A stretch of 39,690 nucleotides of DNA, taken from the NCBI GenBank assembly GCA_937936615.1, contig CALDDN010000080.1, forward strand, positions 1 through 39,690, written 5' to 3'. Within the stretch, counting starts at the first letter, position 1, and each line of letters begins with the position of its first letter. This stretch comes from an uncultured Bacteroidia bacterium (GTDB lineage Bacteria > Bacteroidota > Bacteroidia > J057 > CALDDN01). The notes below the pieces were generated by a model. It was given only the letters and a program-made list of their open reading frames with translations, was not told where the DNA came from and did not search any database. The position numbers and the translations under genes were made by a program. This document shows, piece by piece, positions 1 through 8,400 of the stretch.

Positions 1-46
1 TTTTTATCAATTGCTTAAAAATGGGTTTAGAAGTGGGTAGACATAA

Positions 47-1504
47 TCAGGCTTGAACCGTAAGCTTGCCGCCAGATTTGCAATAAACATAGCTGCACCG
101 AAGTACCGCGACAAACAGCCGATAGTGATCCATTGGTAATACAGTAACCATCTGTTTGATTCGGTTGTAAATCTCGGCGGGCTCATCTCTTCGATCCCCG
201 ATGATTACGGCTAACGCACGAATAAAAGCTGCTTTATGCGTAGCATCGAAAAGTGCTTTGATATTATTTTCTTTTTCGCTTGCCGTACTGTCTTTATCTG
301 TGCCGCGATTGCTGTAAGACTCAAGCTCTTTCGAGAAGAGTTCCGCGATTTCGAGCAGTTCCTCGTTGTTGGGCAGGGTGATTTGTGCCATTGATAGAAT
401 CCAGGTTAGTTGATAGAGGTAAAGGTTTTTATTTTTTGCAGCTATTTTTTCCAATTGTTCCAAGGTATTCTTGTCGGTCTTGCTGGATTGCCCCATAATC
501 AGGGCTACATCCTTCGGTGCCAAAGCCCGCAGCCCCAAGCCCCCCGTCTGCACGGCCTGAGTAAGTGAGTATTCCAGCTTCAGGTGCTTCTCGATCTGCA
601 TTGCAGCTTGGTCGCTGTACAGTTCATTGTTCAAACCCAGCAGATACTCCCACATATCGCCCAAAGTCCGGACTTCGGGCAGCATAATGGGAACAAAGCC
701 CAAGGTTTTGTTCGTATCGCCCATGGAAAAGCCTTGAGCCACAAACTGATCTGTTGACTTGAGTGCTTGGCAAGCACTCAAGCTAAATAGTTGCTGGGGC
801 CAATCCGGACGCTCCAGCATTTTCGGAGTGCCGTCCTTGATACATTCAGATAATTTTCGGGAAACTGAAGCCCAACTGGCCGCAGCGTTCTCATTCCCAA
901 TTTGGCCGTAGGTAAACCAAATGCCATTCCAGCCTTCTATTTGACGGCCCTTGAGCTCCGGGGTTTCTTCAATCAGCATTCGGTAGTATGGCCATCCCAA
1001 ATAGGTGTGCCAAAGGATAACTGGATCTTCGATTAGAAAATCGAAGCCACCTCCAAAACCCAAGCTTAGCCCTGCCCCAATCCACGAGCAGTATATTTCT
1101 TCCGAATTCGGGTCTTGTTTCAGATCACTGACTTGACCACCCCGTTCCCCTGCCCAATACCCTACTGCAATGGCCCCAGAAAGTGTGTACGTTTTCTTGA
1201 CGTTTATTAGTTGATAAGCATCGGGGTCTATTCTCTTGCCTTGATGATTCGAATCAATTATAGATATTTTTTCATGCAGAATACTTCGTCGATATATTGG
1301 AAGCGGGATGCCTTTTTCTTCGGCCTGTTTAGTATAATTCTGAAAGAAGTCACTGTTAGTAACCTGCATCAAGTGTTTACTATCCTCACTATTAAAAAAC
1401 ACGGGCCACATCACCTCGTCGAAGAATGCCCGTGCACTCAGATTAGCACCCATTTTTTGGTTGTAGAGCTCTAGAAAAGCCCGTCCGATTTCTACCGTAT
1501 ACAT
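47..1504 (-). CDS. Putative Cas8-type large subunit of a type I CRISPR effector (assigned by position)
   Basis: This 485-aa protein is not recognised from sequence motifs alone. It lies 43 bp after cas3 on the same strand, as the fourth gene of the cas6-cas5-cas3 operon. Its length suits a Cas8 large subunit, which in type I Cascade complexes contacts the PAM and helps recruit Cas3. Visible features are a Gly-rich stretch near residues 142-154 (GAGLSLGFGGGFDF), several Trp-rich segments (for example GWNGIWF near 190) and a helical, Leu/Glu/Lys-rich C-terminal half, as in the helical bundle end of many Cas8 proteins. I see no CxxC zinc-finger pairs of the Cst1 kind, no nuclease motif and no signal peptide. 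The gene is more AT-rich than cas3 beside it. The start is the ATG at 1504 and the stop is TGA at 47-49. A subtype-specific accessory protein is the main alternative. Confidence is good for a Cas-operon gene and moderate for Cas8. Confidence 0.6.
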   Translation of the reverse strand: MYTVEIGRAFLELYNQKMGANLSARAFFDEVMWPVFFNSEDSKHLMQVTNSDFFQNYTKQAEEKGIPLPIYRRSILHEKISIIDSNHQGKRIDPDAYQLINVKKTYTLSGAIAVGYWAGERGGQVSDLKQDPNSEEIYCSWIGAGLSLGFGGGFDFLIEDPVILWHTYLGWPYYRMLIEETPELKGRQIEGWNGIWFTYGQIGNENAAASWASVSRKLSECIKDGTPKMLERPDWPQQLFSLSACQALKSTDQFVAQGFSMGDTNKTLGFVPIMLPEVRTLGDMWEYLLGLNNELYSDQAAMQIEKHLKLEYSLTQAVQTGGLGLRALAPKDVALIMGQSSKTDKNTLEQLEKIAAKNKNLYLYQLTWILSMAQITLPNNEELLEIAELFSKELESYSNRGTDKDSTASEKENNIKALFDATHKAAFIRALAVIIGDRRDEPAEIYNRIKQMVTVLPMDHYRLFVAVLRCSYVYCKSGGKLTVQA

Positions 1505-1547
1505 AGTTTATACATAGTTAATGTACTGTTACTGATCTTTTATCGAA

Positions 1548-3725
1548 TCACATAAAAGGGTTCGGCTCCTTAAATTCCAAGCCAAATTCTGAGCTGTAAT
1601 CGGAATCGGGCACCACAAAGGGCTGCGAACCGACCTCGATTTGTATGTACTTGTCCCGATGTACCCACATGAGCTTGCCACTCACCGGTATTTCCAAAGC
1701 CGACCGCTCTTCCCAGGTACCTGTTTCGTAAGTACTGCAATCGCCCTCCTGAATGCAGACCGCACCATCGAGCTCCAGCAGGTCCATCAATACCGGCTTG
1801 CCAATGTGGTACAGGGGAGGCAGCCGAACCCCGTCTGACTCCCACTGTACGTGAGCCGCAATCTGCTGCACCTTAAGTTCCGGATACACCCCGTCCAGCA
1901 TCGCCTGCAAGTCCGCCGCCCGCAGAACCTCGCCATCGGGCAAGGCCGCATAGCTGGACCGTACCACCTCCCCATCGTAGGGCCGCTGCGAACCCGAAGG
2001 AGCAATCACGTGCACCGGTGCCAATTTGCCTGCTTCCAGGATTTCGCGCGTCCGCCGGCGGTTCACCCGTCCGAACCGTTGGATCAGCGCATCCAGAGGA
2101 GCCGCCTCCGTAATCATCCGGTCGAAACTGATGTCCAGACTTACCTCCACGACCTGCGTCGAAACCACGAAGCACGGGCCGGGCTTATTGTCAAATTCGT
2201 TTTTCAGTCGGGCTTCTAATTCCGCCCGATGCCCGCGCTTGAAACGGCTGTGGATCAGCAGGGCGGGCGTGCTGGGATGCGCTTCCCGCAACTTGCGGTA
2301 GGCATCCTGTGCCCCCTTGACCGTGTTGTAGACGAGCAGCACTTTTTCGGCCTTTTCGACCGCCTTGGCTGCGATCGAAAAGGCCGAATCAGGTTCTGTC
2401 AGCTTATGTACGCGGTGCCGATTGTAGGTATCGAGTTCGGCCAGTTCCAGGTGAACTTCATGCGTCCGTTCGGTACCGCCGAGCAGCTCCAGCAGCCGCT
2501 CGTAGAGCGGGGTCGGCATGGTTGCCGTCCCGATATGAACGCGGCAGCCGTTGAGCACCAGTACCCGCGTCAGTTCCAGAACGAAGGCCTGGGTAACTTC
2601 GGAGTAGGTATGGATTTCATCGAGAATGACATCGGCACCTTCTATGTCGAGGAGCTGCGCCTCGAAGCCTTTTCCTGCGAACACGATTTTAGCCAACTGG
2701 TGGGGGGTCATGACCTTGATGGCCGCTCCCACAAAAGGTTGCAAGGCAGCTTCCTCCTCAAACTGGCTTTTATCGGTATCGCTCTGGTCGGGCTTCACGA
2801 GCTTGGAAGCGGCATGCAGCAGGCGAATATCCGTGCCTTCGGGCAACAGCTCTTTCAATCGCTCGTACATCGCGTTGATCGAAGCCTGAAAGGGCAGCAG
2901 GTAGAACACCCGCCCCCGACAGCGGCGGAACAGGTAGTCGGTTTTGCCGGCACCCGTCGGAGCTACGACCAGCGTATGGGGCTTGGGCGAATCGGCCGCC
3001 TTGCTCGAAAGGGGATAGAGCTGCGGATCGGAATTTTTCGACCTGCTTTCGAATACCCTCAAATCAGGAGCTCGAAACAGCCGCCGCAGCTTCTCGTTGT
3101 CTAAATTGGGCAAAGCCGAAATCATGTGGTCGGCGGCCATGAGCAGGCCCCGCCAGCGGCTCCACGACGTTTCGTTCTGTTTTTCAGTGCAGTATTGGAC
3201 GCACCAATCCAATGCTGCATGGGCTTCGTCAGCAGCAAGGCTGCGTACGCAAATGCCCTCACACGCGGCCAACACCTCCAAGGCATCGGCCTGCCATTCG
3301 TCCCAAGGATCGAAGTGAAACTTGAAAATGGCTTTTCGGGAACGCGAACCCTTCTTTTCGTAGAAGTCGAGCAAGCCCAGTTCGCGCCGGTCATCGATTA
3401 CACATTTGTGGTGGGCTACGACCATTTCGCAGAGGGCCGGCCAGAGCGATTCCGCGAAAAGCGGAAGAAAATAGAGGGAGGCGATTTCGTGCCGGAACGG
3501 ATACGAGTTGTCTTCGAGGGATTTTTCCTTGCGGATGCGTCGCTGGAATACCGGATGCGCCTTGCCGATGTCGTGCAGCCAGCCGCCCAGTCGGGCAGTT
3601 TCCGGATCGAGTCCAACCCCTCTGGCCAGGTGCTGGGCAGCAGCAGCCACCTGCCGCAGGTGATCGACGAGCAATACTTCCTCGTGGTAGCCGTCTTCGC
3701 TCTTGGCCAATAAAACGCCTGTCAT
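1548..3725 (-). CDS. cas3: CRISPR-associated Cas3 (HD nuclease fused to SF2 helicase)
   Basis: Cas3 is the nuclease-helicase that the crRNA-guided Cascade complex recruits to degrade target DNA in type I CRISPR immunity. The 725-aa protein has both parts. The N-terminal HD domain carries the signature GGWLHDIGKAH with His51-Asp52, and further metal ligands are likely in VAHHK near 120. The helicase follows: Walker A APTGAGKT (Lys near 261), motif II DEIH (Asp369), motif III GTATMP, and motif VI QRFGRVNRR near the end of the second RecA lobe. All key motifs are intact, so the enzyme should be active. HD-first order and length are normal for a fused Cas3. It starts 48 bp after cas5 and ends 43 bp before the putative cas8, consistent with one mRNA. 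The ATG at 3723-3725 directly precedes the conserved part. Confidence 0.96.
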   Translation of the reverse strand: MTGVLLAKSEDGYHEEVLLVDHLRQVAAAAQHLARGVGLDPETARLGGWLHDIGKAHPVFQRRIRKEKSLEDNSYPFRHEIASLYFLPLFAESLWPALCEMVVAHHKCVIDDRRELGLLDFYEKKGSRSRKAIFKFHFDPWDEWQADALEVLAACEGICVRSLAADEAHAALDWCVQYCTEKQNETSWSRWRGLLMAADHMISALPNLDNEKLRRLFRAPDLRVFESRSKNSDPQLYPLSSKAADSPKPHTLVVAPTGAGKTDYLFRRCRGRVFYLLPFQASINAMYERLKELLPEGTDIRLLHAASKLVKPDQSDTDKSQFEEEAALQPFVGAAIKVMTPHQLAKIVFAGKGFEAQLLDIEGADVILDEIHTYSEVTQAFVLELTRVLVLNGCRVHIGTATMPTPLYERLLELLGGTERTHEVHLELAELDTYNRHRVHKLTEPDSAFSIAAKAVEKAEKVLLVYNTVKGAQDAYRKLREAHPSTPALLIHSRFKRGHRAELEARLKNEFDNKPGPCFVVSTQVVEVSLDISFDRMITEAAPLDALIQRFGRVNRRRTREILEAGKLAPVHVIAPSGSQRPYDGEVVRSSYAALPDGEVLRAADLQAMLDGVYPELKVQQIAAHVQWESDGVRLPPLYHIGKPVLMDLLELDGAVCIQEGDCSTYETGTWEERSALEIPVSGKLMWVHRDKYIQIEVGSQPFVVPDSDYSSEFGLEFKEPNPFM

Positions 3726-3773
3726 GATTGAAGCTTGAAATAGAAGTTTTGATTGAAGGAGTGATTTAAGCCG

Positions 3774-4343
3774 CTAAAAGGCCATCCGTACCGGATTGCC
3801 TCGCACAACGAGCTGGCCGTAAGTCATAGGATGACCTTCGATGAAGCGGTTGCGGCCCACCGGCACACCCGAATCGGAGTCACTGGCCACCAGCTCGAAG
3901 CCAGTCAGACTTTCAAAGTCGGTCGGTGTCAGGGCTTGAATGCCGAATTCGGCATCAGGGAAGACCAGATCTTCGTTGCGGCACAGGCACAGGTGCTGTT
4001 CGTAAGCCACCTCAGCATCCTGCAGGGTGTCGAATGCCAGAATCAGTTCCGGATTGAGCAGGATGCCGCGTTCGAGTATCGACTGGCCGCGGTTTATCGA
4101 CTCGGTTTTGGCTTCCCATTTGTGTTCCGGTGACCAGGTCTGTTCCTGCTGCACGCTGTAGGCATCGAAACACAGGCGGTAGCGGGCGATGCGCTGGTCC
4201 TGACCAAGACCGAAAAGCTTCTGGCTCATGCCCGCAACGGTAGCAGGCGACAAAAATTTTTCGCTGAACGTAAGCGAATCGCGAACGGCCGTCCAGGGTT
4301 TGATGTAGCCCATCGGGCCGGTGTATCGCACGACGTAGTACAT
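3774..4343 (-). CDS. cas5: CRISPR-associated Cas5 (Cascade backbone subunit)
   Basis: This 189-aa protein is most likely Cas5, the RAMP-fold subunit that caps the 5' handle of the crRNA in type I Cascade. The N-terminus reads as a first RRM beta strand (YYVVRYTGPMG), followed by the SPATVAGMSQKLFG segment. That segment matches the Cas5 pattern in which a Pro/Thr turn leads into a helix ending in Leu-Gly. A later strand, ERGILLNPELILAFD, resembles the middle of the Cas5 fold. The protein is short for Cas5 but within range. It sits 28 bp after cas6 and 48 bp before cas3. There is no sign that it processes RNA itself (in type I-C Cas5 does), and a separate cas6 is present. The subtype suffix cannot be given from sequence alone. 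Confidence 0.8.
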   Translation of the reverse strand: MYYVVRYTGPMGYIKPWTAVRDSLTFSEKFLSPATVAGMSQKLFGLGQDQRIARYRLCFDAYSVQQEQTWSPEHKWEAKTESINRGQSILERGILLNPELILAFDTLQDAEVAYEQHLCLCRNEDLVFPDAEFGIQALTPTDFESLTGFELVASDSDSGVPVGRNRFIEGHPMTYGQLVVRGNPVRMAF

Positions 4344-4371
4344 GATCTCTTGTAAATGAGTTTAGTTGAAA

Positions 4372-5070
4372 TTAGCGCGTGCCTAACGCAACCCCGCCAA
4401 ATCCGATACCGGTGCTTGCCCCCAGGCCCGCAGCCCAGATAAAGCGATGTACTTCGGGCGGCCCTTCCACGACAACTGGACAGATCGACCCCCGAACGCT
4501 GATGTCCTTGCCCTGCCGGCGCAGGCGCACGAGGCGGGTTTTGGCTTTGGCGTAGTGCCGGTGGAAATGAATGCGCACCGCTTCAGGATCGACGGCGACT
4601 TGATGCTGCGCCAGTTTCTGGAGCAGGTTGCTGCGCAGCAGCTCGTCGGCTTCCGGATCGGAATAGATCACGTAGCGATCGGCCTGATTCTCGCGTTTGA
4701 GGCGTAGCACCAGCGGGGTTTCAAGCCAGAAGAGGCTGGTGTTGCCGAAGGAAGGCTCAGGTACGAGCTGCAGGGCCTGTACGCGAAACCCCAGCGGGCC
4801 TGACGGATTGGCATTCACACCACGAATCAAATCCTTGAGCAGGCGACCGTCCCACGAGCCAACCCACCAGTTGACGGGATCGCTGACGGGAACCAAGCCT
4901 TTGCCCGAGGGCTTCAGGTGCGAGAGGTTCCCAAAGGAAAGCGGGTTGTTTACCCGACCGTGCCACTGATTCTCGACCCCGAGCCATTTGTGAATCTGAC
5001 GGGCCAGGTCGTACTGGTAGTTGTAATCAATGAGCCTGCTGTTGTGTGTGAATTGAAATCGAATTCGCAT
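4372..5070 (-). CDS. cas6: CRISPR-associated Cas6 crRNA-processing endoribonuclease
   Basis: Cas6 cuts the CRISPR transcript inside each repeat to release crRNAs. The 232-aa product starts MRIRFQFTH and continues DYNYQYDLARQIHKWLG, the usual Cas6 N-terminus (first RAMP strand, then the aromatic NYxY helix segment). It ends with the diagnostic glycine-rich loop, GLGASTGIGFGGV, near residues 215-228. I chose the ATG at 5068-5070. The open frame extends 39 codons further upstream, but that extension is Lys/Phe/Tyr-rich, AT-rich and unlike Cas6. As the first gene of the operon it lies just downstream of an AT-rich gap expected to hold the promoter. The catalytic His cannot be fixed without alignment; His9 and His26 are early candidates. 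Confidence 0.93.
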   Translation of the reverse strand: MRIRFQFTHNSRLIDYNYQYDLARQIHKWLGVENQWHGRVNNPLSFGNLSHLKPSGKGLVPVSDPVNWWVGSWDGRLLKDLIRGVNANPSGPLGFRVQALQLVPEPSFGNTSLFWLETPLVLRLKRENQADRYVIYSDPEADELLRSNLLQKLAQHQVAVDPEAVRIHFHRHYAKAKTRLVRLRRQGKDISVRGSICPVVVEGPPEVHRFIWAAGLGASTGIGFGGVALGTR

Positions 5071-5498
5071 CTTGGATTGTATTGTTTCTTGGTTTACAAT
5101 TTTTTGTGCATAAAAATTTGGTATTCTAAAAAAAGTATAAAAGTATATATTTGCTTTGGTTTTTGATAAACGTATGAACACGGCCAAATTAAAAATTTTC
5201 CTTGAAAAAAATTCCTTTGGTCTTTTTTGTTATTAGCTTAGTTTGAATAGAACTCGTTTTTTAAATTTATGTGTTTTATTTTTTTGTTATTTCATTTAAG
5301 CCTATTGTCGATTAGATAAAGAGCGAATTAAAAAACCAAAATAATTTTATTTGAATAATCTGTGGCTGTCGATTCTGGATCGGTTGCTGCTTCGGGTTGT
5401 CTGGCGGGAGCTGCCTGCCGGTGTGGTGGGTTCAAAAGCACGGGCAATCAATAGCCTGCACCTGTTTTTTTGATTCGCGTATATGCCGTGCCAGTTTT
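5071..5498. other. Intergenic region between the hybrid kinase and the cas operon, AT-rich on the cas side
   Basis: No gene is supported here. Positions 5071-5360 are strikingly AT-rich, with A and T runs, against GC-rich flanks. This part should hold the minus-strand promoter of the cas operon, but I find no exact TAnnTTTG element on that strand; the closest is TTAATTTG (5192-5185). The GC-rich remainder (5361-5498) belongs to the 3' side of the kinase gene. A wobble-containing hairpin at 5401-5421 (CTGGCGGG / CCTGCCGG, 5-nt loop) lacks a T tract and is not a convincing terminator. No CRISPR repeats are seen. Confidence 0.6.
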
Positions 5499-8400
5499 TC
5501 AGCCCACTTCGGCCAGCCGCTGGCGGCCGATTGTTTCGATCGCTTTCTGCACCAGTTCCATGCGGATGGGCTTGGTCAGGTAGTCGCTGAAGCCCAGGCG
5601 CAGGCAGTGTTCGCGTTCGCTACCGAAGGCGTTGGCCGTCATTGCCACGATGGCGGGCCGGCGCAGCGGGTCGGGTTCCTGGGCAATGATGTGCTGGGCC
5701 GCTTCGATGCCGTCCATTTCGGGCATTTGAATGTCCATGAAGATCAGGTCGTAGGGCTGGCGGGCCAGGGCTTCGAGTACTTCCCGACCGTTGGCGGCCA
5801 GGTCGGGTTCGTAGCCCATGCGCTGCAGCAGCAGCAGGATGAGCTTCTGGTTGATGGGGTGGTCTTCGGCCACGAGGATGCGCAGCGGGAAGCGGTCGTG
5901 CAGGCTGCCGTCGATGCTGCTGGTGGGGGTGGCGGGTCGGGCTGCTGCCGGCACCGAGTCGGGTTGGGTCAGCCTCCGCAGGGCGGCCACGAAGGCACTC
6001 CAGCGTACGGGTGTCGGCAGCCAGCGGGGGTCGTTGGGGCGTTCGTCGGGCGGGGTTTCATAGACCAGGTAGGGCAGGTTTTGGCTGGCCAGCTCGCGGT
6101 CTCGTGCCTCGGTCCAGCAGCTGTAGTTGATCCAGACCTGATCGAAGCCTTCGGGCATCGACCACCGGGTAGGTGCCTGCGCTTCGAGGCCCAGCAGGGC
6201 GGCCTGCGTCAGCCAACGCTGGCGGCCTGTGGGTTGGTCATCGACAATCCAGACGCGCTGGCCTGTCCACGGGCGGTCGGGCAGGGGGCGTTGCGTATCG
6301 GGCGGCAGGGGCAGCGTGAAGCTGAACTGCGCTCCCTTGCCCGTTACGGCATCGAGTCCGATCTGGCCTCCCATCATTTCGACCAGGCGTTTGCAGATGG
6401 CCAGACCCAGGCCTGTGCCTGTGTAGCGGCGTTTGGAACTCGAATCGAGCTGGCTGAAGACCTGAAAGAGCCGGTCGGCCCGTTCGGGCGGGATGCCGAT
6501 GCCTGTATCGCGGACGCTGAAGCGCAGCGTGGGCTGCTCGCCTGTTTCCCAGCCCACCGAGACGGCTACGTAGCCCTCAGCCGTAAACTTGATCGCATTG
6601 GATACCAGATTGAGCAGCACCTGCTGAAGCTTGGGGCCGTCGAGGTTCAGACTTGGAGGCAGGTCGTCGGGCAGCAGGGCATAGAGGCGGATGTCCTGGC
6701 TGCGGGCCTGGCCCTGCATCAGTTCGAGTACCCCTTCGACCAGCTCGACCAGGCTGCAGGGCTGCAGGCTCAGTTCCATTTTACCCGACTCGATCTTGGT
6801 GAAATCGAGGATGTTGTTGAGCAGCGAGAGCAGCGTTTCGCCACTCTGGCGGATGGTGCGGATGGTATCGGCCTGCTCGGCCGTGAGGTTGGCCTGGTTG
6901 AGCAGGCCCGTCAGGCCGATGACCGCGTTGAGGGGCGTGCGGATTTCGTGGCTCATGACAGCCAGGAAATTGGTTTTGGCGGCGGTGGCTTCTTCGGCAG
7001 CGGTTTTAGCTCGCAGCAGCTCGTTTTCGGCTTCTTTGCGCTCGGTAATGTCCACCAGAATACCTACAATGGCCACCGGTTCCTGATTCTGGCCCAGCAC
7101 CAGCCCCAGCGATGCGAGTACCGGCACTTCCTGCCCGCTGCGGTTTTCGAGTAAGGCCTCGCCCTCGTAACTGAAATCGCGCTGGATGCGGCCCACCGCC
7201 CGTCCGAAGAGCTGCGCAAAGGAAGGCGGTAGCTCGGGACTGTCGATGGGCCGGTGGAGTACTGCCTCGGCGGGCCAGCCCAGCAGCTGCTCGGCCGAGC
7301 GGTTCCAGTAGTTGATGCGGCCTTTGAGGTCGAGGGCGATCACGGCACTGCTCACCTGGTCGAGCAGGTTGGCTTGAAAGGCGATGCGTTCCTGGGCCTG
7401 GCGGCGGTCGGTCAGGTCGCGCAGCACCAGCTGGTACTCGCTCGCTTCGCCCAGTTCGTCGACCAGGGCGATTATCTCGTAGCTGAACCAGCGGTCGCCC
7501 CGCGGGGTCTCGAGTATCTGTTCGAATTCGACGCGGTGGGGCGGGGCATGCAGGTGCTTGTACTGCTGTTCAATGAGGCCGGCTAGCAACTGTTCCTGGC
7601 GGCGGAATGGTTCGCTGTAGGGACCGGTGGCGCGGTCGAGGCCGAAGCATTCAAAGAACGCGCGGTTGGCAAAGGTGATGCGCAGTTTGGGGCTGAAGCG
7701 CAGGATGAGGTCGCTTTGTGCTTCGACCAGCCCCTGGTAACGTTTCTGGCTGTTGAGCAGCTCTTTTTCGGCGGCCTGGCGGCTTTGCTCTTCGCGCTGC
7801 AGGGCGATGTACTTGCCGATCAGATCGGCCAGCAGTTCCAGAATTTCAAAGTGATAGGACTGGATGTCGCGGCTGTAGGGTTCGGTCGAGAAGAACGAGA
7901 GGGTACCAAAGATGCGTCCTCCCACGAAGATGGGAGCCGACAGGTAGGCGAACACATCCTCGCGGCCCAGGTGCTGGCGCGAATACGGGTAACTCAGATA
8001 GAGAGGCTGCTCGGTGCGTATGACGCGCCTGCAGAGCGTATCGCGCAGCTCGAAGCGGTGGCCGATGTCGAAATCCAGACTCGAATGGGCCGAGAAAATC
8101 CAGTAGGTGTCGTTCTGCACGCGGCTCACCAGGCCGTGTTCCATGCCGAAGATGTCGCATCCCGTTTCGAGGAAATCCTGGAACAGGGGCGCGAACTTGT
8201 GGCGGTACTTGCTGAAGCTGCTCGAGCTGATGTGCTGGATGCGCTTGAGGTGCTGGCTGTAGGCATCGAGCACCTCGTTTTTGGTGATGAGTTCAAGCTG
8301 CGCCTGTTTCAGGTCGCTGATGTTGCGCACCAGAGCCACGCACTCGTTGCGGTTGAGGGGGCTGATGCGGGCTTCGTAGTAATGGGTCTGGCCCTTGACT

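Noticed and set aside
5068-5187. 39-codon N-terminal extension of cas6
   Set aside because: AT-rich and unlike Cas6; the conserved MRIRF start is at 5070.
5397-7154. 585-aa plus-strand frame opposite the hybrid kinase
   Set aside because: The minus-strand frame has clear kinase and receiver motifs. The plus-strand translation is low complexity and resembles no family.
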